Source: Peptoniphilus grossensis ph5 (lineage in GTDB: Bacteria; Bacillota; Clostridia; Tissierellales; Peptoniphilaceae). Taken from it: 64,000 nucleotides of DNA. Made by a program: the position numbers and the translations under genes. The notes under the pieces are model-generated. The model searched no databases. It worked only from the letters and a program-made list of their open reading frames with translations, and was not told where the DNA came from. The stretch covers positions 503,765 through 567,764 of the forward strand of contig NZ_HE978566.1 of assembly GCF_000311825.1 (NCBI RefSeq), written 5' to 3'. Positions 17,949 through 29,858 of the stretch are shown one piece after another (the first letter of the stretch is position 1; each line of letters opens with the position of its first letter).

Positions 17949-18571
17949 AATCTTCTTAAATATGGGTTTGACATCTTTTCATAACTCATTTGTGATTCTG
18001 GACCATGACCTGATAAAACATAAATATCATCATCAAGTTCCTTTAATCTCTTAAGTGACTCAATCATAAGTGAATGGTCTGATTCAGGAAAATCTGTCCT
18101 TCCAATAGATCCGTTAAATAAAGTGTCTCCTGCAAACAAATAATCTTTGAAAAGGTAACAAACTGAACCAATAGTATGTCCTGGACTTGCAATTACCTTT
18201 ATAAAATCATCAGAAAAAGGAATTTTGTCTCCATCCTTTACAAAGACATCTACCTTGGTAGCTTCAATTTGTAGACCAAAGGCTGATTCCCTAACTTCTC
18301 TTGGATTTTCTAAAAACTCTCTGTCATTTTTATGAAGATATACTGGAGCCTTAAATTTTTCTTTCAAAGCAGAAACTGCACCAACATGATCAAAGTGACC
18401 ATGAGTTAAGAGAATATATTTTATCTTTAAATTATTTTTTTCAATTGCCTCAATTATGTTTTCGCTTGATCCACCTGGATCCACCACAAAAGCATCTTTG
18501 TTTTCGTCAAAGAGAATAAAACAATTTTCTTGCAATTCTCCGACTACTAATTTCATAATTTTATATTGCAT
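17945..18571 (-). CDS. MBL-fold metallo-hydrolase (glyoxalase II-like)
   Basis: A 208-aa single-domain metallo-beta-lactamase-fold protein. The metal motif THGHFDHVG (HxHxDH) is near residue 56, with further ligands in ASPGHTIGS, FAGDTLFNGSIGR and the final LSGHGPES. It is probably a thioester hydrolase of the YcbL type, the usual gene between dtd and hemZ in Clostridia. The start ATG follows AGGTG; a second ATG five codons on is possible. The substrate is unknown. Confidence 0.88.
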   Translation of the reverse strand: MQYKIMKLVVGELQENCFILFDENKDAFVVDPGGSSENIIEAIEKNNLKIKYILLTHGHFDHVGAVSALKEKFKAPVYLHKNDREFLENPREVRESAFGLQIEATKVDVFVKDGDKIPFSDDFIKVIASPGHTIGSVCYLFKDYLFAGDTLFNGSIGRTDFPESDHSLMIESLKRLKELDDDIYVLSGHGPESQMSYEKMSNPYLRRL

Positions 18572-18578
18572 AATTCAC

Positions 18579-19028
18579 CTAAAATTCCTTACTTGAATCC
18601 AATAAAATTGTAACAGGACCGTCATTAATAAGCTCTACATCCATGTCTTCACCATATTCACCGTGAGAAACTTTTACATTAAGTTTTTCAAGTTCTTCAA
18701 TAAACTTTTCATATAAAAGAATTCCTTGGTCAAATTTAGCAGAACGAATATAGGAAGGTCTGTTGCCCTTTCTAGCATCTCCATAAAGAGTAAATTGACT
18801 GACAACAAGGACTTCTAATCCGTAGTCAAGAAGTGACTTATTCATGACTCCATCTTCGTCGTCAAAAATTCTAAGCTTTGTAACTTTTTTTAGGATGTAG
18901 TCTAAATCACTTTCATCATCATTAACTTCAACACCAAGGAGCACCATTAATCCCTTATCTATCTTTGAAACAATTTTCCCATCAACAGATACGCTAGATC
19001 TCTTTACTCTTTGAACAACTGCTCGCAT
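18579..19028 (-). CDS. dtd: D-aminoacyl-tRNA deacylase
   Basis: The 149-aa enzyme frees tRNA from wrongly attached D-amino acids (and glycine). Key blocks are MRAVVQRV at the N-terminus, SQFTLYGDARKGNRPSY with the catalytic SQxT motif, and NDGPVTILLD with the cross-subunit Gly-Pro pair. Length is standard. It lies 4 nt downstream of relA, the relA-dtd order seen in most Firmicutes. Confidence 0.96.
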   Translation of the reverse strand: MRAVVQRVKRSSVSVDGKIVSKIDKGLMVLLGVEVNDDESDLDYILKKVTKLRIFDDEDGVMNKSLLDYGLEVLVVSQFTLYGDARKGNRPSYIRSAKFDQGILLYEKFIEELEKLNVKVSHGEYGEDMDVELINDGPVTILLDSSKEF

Positions 19029-19032
19029 TCTA

Positions 19033-21177
19033 TCACGCCTTTACTCTATATACCTCGAGAACATTATTGATTCTCTTTAATTTTTCCATTAATCTTTCAA
19101 GTTCTTCACTATCAGTAATTTCAACTGTAATATCAATTACCGCATCTCCATTTTTTATTGCCTTGGCATTTAAATAAGAAATGCTTAACTTAGAATCATT
19201 TACTCTATTAGCAATATCGCTAATAACATTTGGCTTATCAAAGGCCCTGATCTCAATAGAAGCACTATAACTTGTTTCATAGCTGCTTTGCCATTTAACT
19301 TCAACAAGTCTTGAAGGATCAACATTGTCTTGCATATTTTTGCAATCTTTTCTGTGAACAGAAATACCTCTGCCAATTGTAATGTATCCTATTATGTCGT
19401 CCCCTGGCACTGGAGTACAGCATTTAGCAATTCTAACATTTACTCCATCTACACCCTTTACTTCAATGCCTTGATTATTGTATCTCTTTCTTGATTGAAC
19501 AATTTCTTCAACATCTTTTTCGTCTTTTTTATAATGTTTATTATAAATATCAGATAATTTTGCTGTAACCTGTGTTGTTGTAATTGTTCCAAAGCCAACA
19601 GCAGCATACATTTCATCTAGTGTCTGCATATTTAGCTTATTCTTAACTTCCTCTAGCCAATCATCGCGTAAAATTTTAGGAACTTGATATCCAAGTTTTT
19701 TTACTTCTTTTTCAATTGCATCTTTTCCTCTTTCAATATTTTTTTCTTTGTCCTTGACTTTAAAATATTGAGAGATCTTCTTGCGAGCTTGAGGGCTTTT
19801 TACGATTTTTAGCCAATCAAGAGATGGACTAGTATTTGGATTTGTTATTACATCAACTATATTTCCGCTTTGAAGAGTGTAGTTTAGAGGAACAATTCTT
19901 CCATTTACCTTTGCCCCTACACAAGTATTTCCAACTTGAGAGTGAATTCTATAGGCGAAGTCAATTGGAGTTGATCCTTCTGGTAAGTTTATAACATCCC
20001 CCCTTGGTGTAAAAACAAAAACTTCGTCGGCAAAGAAATCAATCTTTAAGGTATCCATAAAGTCGCCAGGATCATTTAAGTCCTTTTGCCATTCTAAAAG
20101 TTGTCTTAACCAAGTTAAGTTTTCATCAAAGGCAGTTTCCTTTGTAACGCCAGCCTTATATTTCCAGTGAGCGGCAATACCATATTCAGCAGTTTGATGC
20201 ATTTCATAAGTCCTAATTTGAACTTCAAAAGTCTCTCCATTGTTGTCAATAACAGTTGTGTGAAGAGATTGGTATTTATTAGGCTTAGGCATAGCAATAT
20301 AGTCTTTAAATCTACCTGGAATTGGCTTAAAAAGTGTGTGAACAACTCCAAGAGCACCATAACAATCTTTAACAGAATGAGTTAAAATTCTTACAGCAGA
20401 TAAATCATAAATTTCATCAAAGACTTTTCCCTTTTTCTTCATTTTTTTATAAATAGAATAAAAATTCTTTGGTCTTCCCTTTATTTCACATTCAATGCCA
20501 ACTTTTTTTAAATTTTCTTCAAGCTCAGCTATAATGTGATTAATAAGATCTTCTCTTTCATTTCTTCTCTTATTTACCATTTCTACGAGTTCATAATAGC
20601 CCTCTTCATCAAGATATCTAAGAGATAAGTCTTCAAGCTCCCACTTAACCCTACTCATACCAAGTCTATCGGCAATTGGAGCATAAATTTCAACAGTTTC
20701 TGTTGCCTTTTCAATTTTTTTAGCATCAGTCATGTACTCAAGTGTTCTCATGTTGTGAAGTCTATCGGCAAGTTTAACTATTATTACTCTTATGTCCTTT
20801 GCCATAGCAAGAACCATTTTTCTAATATTTTCAGCTTGCTTTTCTTCTTTATTTTTATAATTTAATTTTTTTAACTTAGTAACTCCATCAACTAAGTCGG
20901 CAATTTCTTGACCAAATAAATTTTTTATATCTTCTAGAGTGACATCAGTATCTTCTACTACATCGTGAAGTAATCCAGCAACAATAGTGGCAGTATCCAT
21001 ATTCATTTCAGCAAGGATCAAACTTACATTTAAGGGATGGATTATATAATCTTCTCCAGAATTTCTCTTTTGTCCCTTGTGATGCTCTTCAGCAAATTTA
21101 TAAGCACGATTAATCATTTCGAAATCGGCATTTTCGTTATATGACTTTACTTTTTCAATTAATTCATCTATTAACAT
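19033..21177 (-). CDS. relA: RelA/SpoT bifunctional (p)ppGpp synthetase/hydrolase
   Basis: The protein (714 aa from the preferred ATG) has an HD hydrolase domain (HHKGQKRNSGEDYIIHPL, HDVVEDT), a synthetase domain (KPNKYQSLHTTV, EVQIRTYEMHQTAEYG), a TGS domain (VFTPRGDVINLPEGSTPIDFAYRIHS) and a C-terminal ACT domain after the conserved CCTPVPGD. Both activities look intact, so this is the long Rel enzyme that makes and degrades the stringent alarmone. The ATG with AGGTG six nt upstream is preferred to a GTG nine nt further up that overlaps the ribosome site. It overlaps recJ by 14 nt. Confidence 0.96.
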   Translation of the reverse strand: MLIDELIEKVKSYNENADFEMINRAYKFAEEHHKGQKRNSGEDYIIHPLNVSLILAEMNMDTATIVAGLLHDVVEDTDVTLEDIKNLFGQEIADLVDGVTKLKKLNYKNKEEKQAENIRKMVLAMAKDIRVIIVKLADRLHNMRTLEYMTDAKKIEKATETVEIYAPIADRLGMSRVKWELEDLSLRYLDEEGYYELVEMVNKRRNEREDLINHIIAELEENLKKVGIECEIKGRPKNFYSIYKKMKKKGKVFDEIYDLSAVRILTHSVKDCYGALGVVHTLFKPIPGRFKDYIAMPKPNKYQSLHTTVIDNNGETFEVQIRTYEMHQTAEYGIAAHWKYKAGVTKETAFDENLTWLRQLLEWQKDLNDPGDFMDTLKIDFFADEVFVFTPRGDVINLPEGSTPIDFAYRIHSQVGNTCVGAKVNGRIVPLNYTLQSGNIVDVITNPNTSPSLDWLKIVKSPQARKKISQYFKVKDKEKNIERGKDAIEKEVKKLGYQVPKILRDDWLEEVKNKLNMQTLDEMYAAVGFGTITTTQVTAKLSDIYNKHYKKDEKDVEEIVQSRKRYNNQGIEVKGVDGVNVRIAKCCTPVPGDDIIGYITIGRGISVHRKDCKNMQDNVDPSRLVEVKWQSSYETSYSASIEIRAFDKPNVISDIANRVNDSKLSISYLNAKAIKNGDAVIDITVEITDSEELERLMEKLKRINNVLEVYRVKA

Positions 21178-22951
21178 TCTTTTCACCTGAAATTCTATAG
21201 GATTTAATCTTTAATTGGATGGATACATTTCCATTAAATTTATTAAGTTCCAAATTAAAAATTACATCTATAAAAATATTTGATGGTCTACCTTGAAGTA
21301 GCGCCATTACTTCTTCCCTTCCATAAGATTTTGCAAGATTATTTAAAAATGCTTCAGAATCTTCAAATAAAGTTGCTGTGTAACTTACCTTATCTTGAGA
21401 TAGATTCATTTTTAAAAAGTTCTTATTTTTTCCCAAGATATTTAATGTATTTATTTTTAAATTTTTAGCACCAAATTTTGGAGCAGAATTTCCATTGCCA
21501 AAGGGCGCTAGATTTTCAAGTTCCTTAACTAAATTCATGCTAATATACTTTAGTTCTAAATTTCCATCTATATAAATTTTTCTAATTAAGTCTTCTTCTG
21601 TCAAATTTTCCTTTTCATCAACATCTTTTATGAAATCATCTAAATTTTCAAGGGGCAGTGAAAGTCCACAAGCCATTTTATGTCCGCCAAAGGCATCTAA
21701 ATAATTTTTTGACTTGGAAAATTCCTTAAACATATTGTATTCCTCAATGCTTCTTCCTGAACCCTTGATTAAGTCCTTTGAATCGCTTAGTACAACAGTG
21801 GGTCTATAATACTTTTCTTTTATTTTGCCTGCAACTATGCCAAGAATTGATTCATTAAGTCCTTCCTTATAAATTATCAAAATCTTTTGCTTTTCTAAAA
21901 GTTTTTCACGATTAATTTTTTCGTCTATTATATTAAAGGCATCTTGTGTCAGCTTTTGCCTTTCATAATTGAGCTCTCTTAACTCTTTAGCCTTGTCAAG
22001 AGCCAGGCTATAATCTTTTTCTAAGAGCAATTCTAGAGCATACTTTGCTGATTCAAGCCTGCCACTGGAGTTTATTGTAGGTCCGATAATAAATCCAAGA
22101 TGATATACATCTATTTCACTTTTCTTTATGTCTGATGCTTCAATAAGGGCGTTAAGTCCAAGGTGTTTAGTCTCTCTTAAATATTTTAATCCTTGAGAAA
22201 CTATAATCCTATTTTCATTTTTAAGTGGCATTACATCGCAGACAGTGGCAATAGCTGCAAAGGGCAAAAAGCTTTCGTAAAACTCTTCTTTATCTACGCC
22301 CTTAATTAAATATAAATATTCAATCAACTTGAAAGCAACTACAGCACCACAAATGTCTTCAAAGGGATAAGAACAAGAACTTTGTTTTGGATCAATGACT
22401 GCACTGGCATGAGGAATTAATTCCTTCTCTTTGTCATCTTCTATTATCTTAGGCACCTCGTGGTGGTCTGTTATAATAATATCTATTCCCTTAGATTTTG
22501 CATAAAGGACAGCATCTCTTGCAGCAATTCCATTGTCGCAAGTAATAATTAGATTTACACCAGCATCAAATGCCCTATCAATTAAATTATTATTTATTCC
22601 GTAGCCATCTTCCACCCTATGAGGAATGTCATAGGATACATTGGCGCCAATTCTTAGAAGACCTGAATACAAAATATAAGTAGAGGTCACGCCGTCCACA
22701 TCATAGTCTCCAATAATTCTAATTTTGTTTTTCTTAGCAAGGTGACTTAAAATTAAATTTGAAGCCCTTACCATGTCCTTCAAAAGTATTGGTGAATTTA
22801 AATTTGAAAGCTCAGGTTTCAAAAAACTTTTTATTTCCTCTTCGCTATTAACTTCTCTATTAAGTAAAATTTTATATATAACATTATTAATGCCCAGTTT
22901 TTTGTATTCAATTCCTGGGTCACTCTTATTTTTTATAAACCATCTTTCCAT
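21164..22951 (-). CDS. recJ: Single-stranded-DNA-specific exonuclease RecJ
   Basis: A 595-aa DHH-family exonuclease: DYDVDGVTSTYI (motif I), ITDHHEVP (motif III) and GxxGPTINSSGRL-type block (GFIIGPTINSSGRL), then a DHHA1 domain with GGHKMACG and an OB-like C-terminus. It degrades 5' single strands in recombination and base-excision repair. It is close to E. coli length and lacks the extra C-terminal domain of Bacillus RecJ. First gene of the recJ-relA-dtd run, upstream of which lies a TATAAT box. Confidence 0.95.
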   Translation of the reverse strand: MERWFIKNKSDPGIEYKKLGINNVIYKILLNREVNSEEEIKSFLKPELSNLNSPILLKDMVRASNLILSHLAKKNKIRIIGDYDVDGVTSTYILYSGLLRIGANVSYDIPHRVEDGYGINNNLIDRAFDAGVNLIITCDNGIAARDAVLYAKSKGIDIIITDHHEVPKIIEDDKEKELIPHASAVIDPKQSSCSYPFEDICGAVVAFKLIEYLYLIKGVDKEEFYESFLPFAAIATVCDVMPLKNENRIIVSQGLKYLRETKHLGLNALIEASDIKKSEIDVYHLGFIIGPTINSSGRLESAKYALELLLEKDYSLALDKAKELRELNYERQKLTQDAFNIIDEKINREKLLEKQKILIIYKEGLNESILGIVAGKIKEKYYRPTVVLSDSKDLIKGSGRSIEEYNMFKEFSKSKNYLDAFGGHKMACGLSLPLENLDDFIKDVDEKENLTEEDLIRKIYIDGNLELKYISMNLVKELENLAPFGNGNSAPKFGAKNLKINTLNILGKNKNFLKMNLSQDKVSYTATLFEDSEAFLNNLAKSYGREEVMALLQGRPSNIFIDVIFNLELNKFNGNVSIQLKIKSYRISGEKNVNR

Positions 22952-22976
22952 TTAATCACCACTTCATATAAAGAAT

Positions 22977-23005
22977 ATTATATCAAAAATTGCCATTAAG
23001 GTAAA
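22977..23005 (-). promoter_or_regulatory. Probable recJ promoter
   Basis: A perfect TATAAT lies 25 nt upstream of recJ; at 17-nt spacing the -35 is only TTTACC, so the -10 carries most of the support. Confidence 0.5.
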
Positions 23006-23030
23006 ACTATTATGTATTTATAAAATATAC

Positions 23031-23052
23031 AAAAAAGAACCCCGCAGGGTTC
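23031..23052 (-). terminator. Terminator of the yajC-SCIFF-maturase transcript
   Basis: On the minus strand the stem GAACCC with GGGTTC and a 4-nt loop is followed by six T. It lies 15 nt after the maturase stop codon. Confidence 0.85.
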
Positions 23053-23066
23053 ATTAATTTTTAAAA

Positions 23067-24419
23067 TTATTCTTCATTTGCTAGAACTGAAATTGCACAT
23101 TCAATTCTTTTCTTTTCCATGGCACAGCCAACCTTGTAAGGTTTGCTGATGTCCTTGTTGCTGTAATAGGCATTGGCATGGCATCCACCTGAGCAATAGT
23201 ATCTTGCCCAGCAAGTTGGACAGTCTTCATTAGTGTAAACATTGGAATTTTTAAATTTGTCTCTAAGATTAGTGTTTAAAATTCCGTCATCAACATTTCC
23301 AAGTAAAAATTCTTCTTCGCCAACAAATTGGTGGCAAGGATAAATTTCTCCTTGAGGTGTTATTGCTACATATTCAGATCCTGCACCACAGCCCACAGTT
23401 CTCTTTACTATGCAAGGTCCTTGTGACAAGTCAATTATAAAGTGGAAGAAAGAAAAGTCCTTGTCCTTTTTTCTTATTTCAATGTAGTCTTTACTCATCT
23501 TTTCATATTCACTTAAAATTTTATCTAAATGTTCTTCTCTAATGGCATAAGGCTCTCTTTCATCAGTTACAACTGGCTCAATTGAAGTCTTTTTAAAACC
23601 GTGAGAATAAAAATCCTTTAAGTCTTCAGAGAAATCTAAATTTTCATTTGTAAAAGTTCCTCTTATAAAGTAATCCTTGTCTCCTCTCTTGTCGATAAGT
23701 TCTTTAAATTTTGGAACTATTACATCATAGGAGCCCTTGCCATTTATTGTTGGGCGCATCTCATCGTTAATTTCTTTTCTTCCGTCAATAGAAAGAACAA
23801 CATTGTCCATGTTTTCGTTGATAAAGTCTTCAATTTCTTTATTTAAAAGCATTCCATTAGTTGTAATTGTAAATCTAAAGTGCTTATCATATTTCTTTTC
23901 TTCTTCTCTTCCATAAGCAACAAGTTTCTTTACAAGATCAAAATTCATTAGAGGCTCGCCACCAAAGAAGTCAACTTCAAGATTTTTTCTATTGCCAGAA
24001 TTTTTTAAGATAAAGTCTAAGGCTTTCTTTCCAGTTTCAAAGGACATTAAACTTCTGTCGCCCTTGAAGTCTCCTTGAGAAGCAAAACAATACTTACATC
24101 TCAAATTACAATCGTGAGCAACATGAAGGCAAAGAGCTTTAACAACATTTTCTGGATTATACTTTGGAAGTTTAAAATGTTCATCTTCAGAAAATAATAA
24201 ACCTTCCTTAGTTAAATAATCTATTTCTTCATAGGCTTCAATAGCATCTTCTTTATTATAAAGTTTTGAAAATTTATCTATAATTTCATCCATTGATAAT
24301 TTTTCATAATCATCAATCATTTCATAAACAATTTTTTCAACAACATGAACTGATCCGCTGGCAATATCAAGGACAATGTATCTGTCGTTTAAATAAAATT
24401 TGTGAATTCTTTCTACCAT
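23067..24419 (-). CDS. scfB: SCIFF peptide maturase (radical SAM/SPASM thioether-forming enzyme)
   Basis: The 450-aa enzyme starts with a PqqD-like peptide-recognition domain (about residues 8-78), followed by a radical SAM domain with C104, C108 and C111 (CNLRCKYC) and a Cys-rich SPASM domain at the C-terminus (GCGAGSE, YPCHQF, DCPTCWARYYCSGGCHANAY). That layout matches the maturases of six-Cys-in-45 (SCIFF) peptides, which form a Cys-to-Thr thioether in the precursor (ranthipeptide class). The precursor gene is directly upstream. The family is nearly universal in Clostridia; the function of the product remains unknown. Confidence 0.95.
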   Translation of the reverse strand: MVERIHKFYLNDRYIVLDIASGSVHVVEKIVYEMIDDYEKLSMDEIIDKFSKLYNKEDAIEAYEEIDYLTKEGLLFSEDEHFKLPKYNPENVVKALCLHVAHDCNLRCKYCFASQGDFKGDRSLMSFETGKKALDFILKNSGNRKNLEVDFFGGEPLMNFDLVKKLVAYGREEEKKYDKHFRFTITTNGMLLNKEIEDFINENMDNVVLSIDGRKEINDEMRPTINGKGSYDVIVPKFKELIDKRGDKDYFIRGTFTNENLDFSEDLKDFYSHGFKKTSIEPVVTDEREPYAIREEHLDKILSEYEKMSKDYIEIRKKDKDFSFFHFIIDLSQGPCIVKRTVGCGAGSEYVAITPQGEIYPCHQFVGEEEFLLGNVDDGILNTNLRDKFKNSNVYTNEDCPTCWARYYCSGGCHANAYYSNKDISKPYKVGCAMEKKRIECAISVLANEE

Positions 24420-24446
24420 CTTTACTCCTTTACATCCCTTAACAAA

Positions 24447-24469
24447 AATAAAAGCAAGGTTTCCCTTGC
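24447..24469 (-). terminator. Attenuator-like hairpin between SCIFF peptide and maturase genes
   Basis: Directly after the SCIFF stop codon the minus strand has a 6-bp stem GCAAGG with CCTTGC around a GAAA tetraloop, followed by TTTTATTTTTG. As a weak or partial terminator it would give more peptide mRNA than maturase mRNA. Confidence 0.7.
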
Positions 24470-24470
24470 C

Positions 24471-24617
24471 TTAGTTTTCAGAATTTTCGCATTTTTGATT
24501 TCCAACTGTGCAACTAGTCTTGCAAGCTGATTGACAAGATGTTTGGCATTCACCACATCCGCCTTTTTCATAAGTTTTCTTTAAGTTTTTCTTTGTAAGT
24601 GTCTTTATATGTTTCAT
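24471..24617 (-). CDS. scfA: SCIFF ribosomal peptide precursor (six cysteines in 45 residues)
   Basis: This 48-aa peptide begins MKHIKTLTKKNLKKTYEKGG and has Cys at 21, 24, 28, 32, 36 and 43. The core CQTSCQSACKTSCTVGNQ is the near-invariant SCIFF block. In the characterised clostridial homologue CteA the maturase joins Cys32 to Thr37; both positions are occupied identically here (C32, T37). The gene starts 8 nt after the yajC stop and is followed by the maturase. It is a modified peptide of unknown role rather than a classic antimicrobial. Confidence 0.96.
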   Translation of the reverse strand: MKHIKTLTKKNLKKTYEKGGCGECQTSCQSACKTSCTVGNQKCENSEN

Positions 24618-24625
24618 AGTATCTC

Positions 24626-24925
24626 CTATTCTTCTTCTGAGTCTTTAAGTTCAGTATTCTTTTTATAAGTACCGTTAATTCCCCACTTCATTATTTCAAT
24701 TTTTGTATTGTCTGATGAAGTTTCAATAACTAAGTAGTCTTCCTTTACAAGAATAATTTTACCAATTATTCCTCCGATTGTTATTATTTTATCGCCCACT
24801 TTTAAGTTTTCGCGCATTTCGTTTACTTCATTTGCTTTTTTCTTTTGTGGTCTTATTATAAAAAAATAAAAAACAACAAACATCAATATTAAAGGAATAA
24901 AGTTTAACATTGTGTTTTGATCCAT
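24626..24925 (-). CDS. yajC: Preprotein translocase subunit YajC
   Basis: A 99-aa protein with one N-terminal membrane helix (about residues 6-22, LNFIPLILMFVVFYFFIIRP) and the conserved RPQKKKANEVNEMRENLKVGDKIITIGGI. YajC associates with SecDF-YidC. The SecD/SecF genes that often follow in Clostridia are not present here. It has its own promoter and starts the SCIFF transcript. Confidence 0.94.
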   Translation of the reverse strand: MDQNTMLNFIPLILMFVVFYFFIIRPQKKKANEVNEMRENLKVGDKIITIGGIIGKIILVKEDYLVIETSSDNTKIEIMKWGINGTYKKNTELKDSEEE

Positions 24926-24960
24926 TATTAACTCCTTTCTTGTTTATTATTAATAATTAT

Positions 24961-24989
24961 ATTATACATTTAATCCCATGACTTAACAA
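24961..24989 (-). promoter_or_regulatory. Promoter for yajC-SCIFF-maturase
   Basis: TTGTTA and TATAAT with 17-nt spacing on the minus strand, starting 5 nt after the tgt stop codon. This separates the SCIFF unit from the queA-tgt operon. Confidence 0.72.
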
Positions 24990-24993
24990 GAAA

Positions 24994-27131
<2,138 letters not shown>

Positions 27132-27144
27132 TTTTGCCTTTCTG

Positions 27145-28266
27145 TTATTTTATTTTTTCGATATTTGTGCCAGGGAAATAAAATCCAATTATATCTTTAT
27201 AGTTATTTCCTTTTTTTGCCATTTCAACAGCACCATATTGGCTCATGCCAACGCCATGTCCATAGCCTTTTCCCTTGACAACTATTTTATTGTTATCACA
27301 CGCTATATCAAATAGTGTTGATTTAATTCTTGTATTGCCAATTTTTTGTCTAAAGTCCTTGGCTTTCATAGTTATATCGCCCTTAGAAGTGCTAAAACTT
27401 ATGTTATTAACTCTATTTGAAGTATTCATAGAATCTAAATTTACGCCAAAAACATCGCTTAAATTTAATTTTTTCAAGTCACTGTCCTTTAGTGTGTATT
27501 CCCAAGGGTGAGTTGAATAAGGATCTTCCTTTGAAATTAAATATGGAACAGTATTTCCACCCCAAGCGTCTGATGAAGAAACTGTGTATCCACCTGAAGA
27601 AGCACAGAAAATTGTCTCAGCAATTTTTCCGTCATACTTAATAACTTCTCCCAAAGTAGTTTCTACAGCCTTATCAGTAGATTTTTCTTCCACATCTTTT
27701 CCATAATAAACCTGTGAATTTGTTGTGTCATCTAAGTTATATCCTTTTTTTATATATTTGTTGAAATTATTTATAGCAAAGGACCTAGAACAAAGAGCTT
27801 GCGCTTTTAAGGATTCCATTGGAAATTCAGGACTCATTTCCTTAGGTAAAACACCTCTTAAATAATCGTCTAATTGAACATTATTTATTATGTCTAGTTT
27901 TCCATTATTAACTCTAAAGGAAATTGAACCTCTATAATTTCTCTTGATTTTATCAACATATATTGGAGAATCGGAATTAATTAAAAAAGCACCATCTTGT
28001 GGAAAATTTGCAAGTTTAAAATTTTTACCTTTTACATTGATATTTTTTCCATCAAACATTACTTCAATTTCCTTATTATTAGTACTATTTATAACTTGAT
28101 TATCTGAAGTAATAATATTTAAATTGCTCTTAGATTTTAACTTTAAATTTTCCTTTGCATTTACAGATTTTCCAACTTTAATATCAATTCTGTCGTAACT
28201 TTCCTTTGCAAAAATGCTAGTTGGCAATAAGATTAAAAATATGGCTAACATTAAAAATTTTTTCAT
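27145..28266 (-). CDS. SpoIID/LytB-domain secreted protein
   Basis: A 373-aa secreted protein: the N-terminal signal peptide [20 protein letters not shown] is followed by a beta-rich region and the SpoIID domain (about 130-373), with [31 protein letters not shown] ([13 protein letters not shown]) and the C-terminal [13 protein letters not shown]. SpoIID is a lytic transglycosylase in sporulating relatives and acts on denuded glycan strands. I start at the ATG 1 nt after the ruvB stop, since a longer version would put 18 non-signal residues first. No other sporulation gene is seen here. Confidence 0.88.
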   Translation of the reverse strand: MKKFLMLAIFLILLPTSIFAKESYDRIDIKVGKSVNAKENLKLKSKSNLNIITSDNQVINSTNNKEIEVMFDGKNINVKGKNFKLANFPQDGAFLINSDSPIYVDKIKRNYRGSISFRVNNGKLDIINNVQLDDYLRGVLPKEMSPEFPMESLKAQALCSRSFAINNFNKYIKKGYNLDDTTNSQVYYGKDVEEKSTDKAVETTLGEVIKYDGKIAETIFCASSGGYTVSSSDAWGGNTVPYLISKEDPYSTHPWEYTLKDSDLKKLNLSDVFGVNLDSMNTSNRVNNISFSTSKGDITMKAKDFRQKIGNTRIKSTLFDIACDNNKIVVKGKGYGHGVGMSQYGAVEMAKKGNNYKDIIGFYFPGTNIEKIK

Positions 28267-28267
28267 A

Positions 28268-29269
28268 TCAATCACCCTTGTATTCGATTCCAAAATGGTC
28301 ATAAGCCCTTTTTGTAGCAACTCTTCCTCTAGGCGTTCTCATAATAAAACCTATTTGCATTAAATAAGGTTCATATACATCTTCTACTGTTCCCTTGTCT
28401 TCCCCAATAGCAGCAGATATGGCGTCAATACCCACAGGTCTACCATAGAATTTTTCAATCATAGTAAGAATTATTCTCCTGTCAATATTATCAAGTCCAT
28501 ATTTGTCAATCTCTAAGAGGTTGAGGCCCTTTATAGCCACTTTTGTAGTTATTACACCCTCTTCTTTGACTTCAGCGTAATCCCTGACTCTCTTTAAAAG
28601 TCTATTGGCAATTCTAGGAGTTCCACGAGACCTCCTAGCAATTTCCATTGCTCCTTCTTCTTCTATTGGTATATTTAAAATCTTTGCAGATCTCATAATA
28701 ATTTCTACTAAAGATTTTGTGTCATATAAGTCTAATTTTAACATCACACCAAATCTATCTCTAAGAGGTGATGTAAGCATACCTGCCCTTGTAGTAGCAC
28801 CTATTAGTGTAAAGGGCGCTAGGTCAAGTCTAATGGACCTAGCAGAAGGTCCCTTTCCTATAATTATATCAAGGGCATGATCTTCCATGGCAGGATAAAG
28901 AATTTCCTCTACAGATTTGTTTAGTCTGTGAATTTCATCTATAAATAGGACATCATCATTATTTAAATTTGTAAGTATGCTGGCAAGATCTCCTTGTTTT
29001 TCTATTGCCGGACCAGATGTAACTTTTAAGTTTACTCCCATTTCATTGGCAATAATTCCAGCTAAAGTAGTTTTACCAAGACCAGGTGGTCCACTTAAAA
29101 GGGTGTGATCAAGTGGTTCAGATCTGTTTTTTGCAGCTTCAATAAAAATTTTTAAATTATTTACAACTTTTTCTTGACCTATATATTCACTTAACCACTT
29201 TGGTCTAAGGCTAATTTCTTTTGTATCGCCATCAATAAAGGCAGGCTCTACTAATCTATTTTTATCCAT
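28268..29269 (-). CDS. ruvB: Holliday junction DNA helicase RuvB
   Basis: A 333-aa AAA+ ATPase that drives branch migration with Ruv[16 protein letters not shown] begins the domain, [11 protein letters not shown] is Walker [11 protein letters not shown]alker B, and the C-terminal winged helix ends with [16 protein letters not shown]. It follows ruvA by 4 nt in a ruvC-ruvA-ruvB set. Confidence 0.98.
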   Translation of the reverse strand: MDKNRLVEPAFIDGDTKEISLRPKWLSEYIGQEKVVNNLKIFIEAAKNRSEPLDHTLLSGPPGLGKTTLAGIIANEMGVNLKVTSGPAIEKQGDLASILTNLNNDDVLFIDEIHRLNKSVEEILYPAMEDHALDIIIGKGPSARSIRLDLAPFTLIGATTRAGMLTSPLRDRFGVMLKLDLYDTKSLVEIIMRSAKILNIPIEEEGAMEIARRSRGTPRIANRLLKRVRDYAEVKEEGVITTKVAIKGLNLLEIDKYGLDNIDRRIILTMIEKFYGRPVGIDAISAAIGEDKGTVEDVYEPYLMQIGFIMRTPRGRVATKRAYDHFGIEYKGD

Positions 29270-29273
29270 TATA

Positions 29274-29858
29274 TCAACCCATTAATTTCAACGCTTCTCT
29301 AATGCGCTCGGATATATCTAGTGAAGCATCAATTTTTTCCAGTGATTTTTTTGCGTCATATACATTATAACCCAATGAGATAAGTGCCTCAACTGCTGGA
29401 TCATCATTTTCATCAAATAAAGGAGTTTCTTCTGTGGCAAAATCTATATCTAGGTTTAATTTTTCAACCTTATCTTTTAACTCAAGAATAATTCTCTGGG
29501 CAGTTTTTTTGCCAACACCTGGGAGTTTCGTAAGGGACTTTTCATCCTTTGATAATATGTATTTTGCAATATTTGATACATCGTCTCCTTCTAATATTCC
29601 CATGGCAAGTTTAGGTCCAATTCCCGTTACACTTGTCAATAGGTCAAAGGCATTTCTAGTTTCGCTGTCTTTAAAACCAAATAAAGTTGCAGCATCTTCT
29701 CTAAGGACAAGTCTAATATTTATAAAAACTTCTTCATTTTTATAAAAAGTATGAAGCTCTCTTGAAATCATATTTACTATGTAACCAATTCCATTGGCTT
29801 CAAGGACTAAATAACCTCTGTCAGTTGAGTGTACTCTTCCCTTTAAAAATTCTATCAT
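29274..29858 (-). CDS. ruvA: Holliday junction DNA helicase subunit RuvA
   Basis: This 194-aa protein has an N-terminal OB domain (residues about 1-62), two helix-hairpin-helix motifs ([36 protein letters not shown]) and a C-terminal domain that contacts RuvB ([20 protein letters not shown]). It binds four-way junctions. Its start overlaps the ruvC stop by 1 nt. Confidence 0.97.
   Translation of the reverse strand: MIEFLKGRVHSTDRGYLVLEANGIGYIVNMISRELHTFYKNEEVFINIRLVLREDAATLFGFKDSETRNAFDLLTSVTGIGPKLAMGILEGDDVSNIAKYILSKDEKSLTKLPGVGKKTAQRIILELKDKVEKLNLDIDFATEETPLFDENDDPAVEALISLGYNVYDAKKSLEKIDASLDISERIREALKLMG

Noticed and set aside
27145..28320. SpoIID-like gene as evidence that the organism sporulates
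   Set aside because: SpoIID/LytB domains occur in many non-sporulating Firmicutes, and no other sporulation gene is present in the window.
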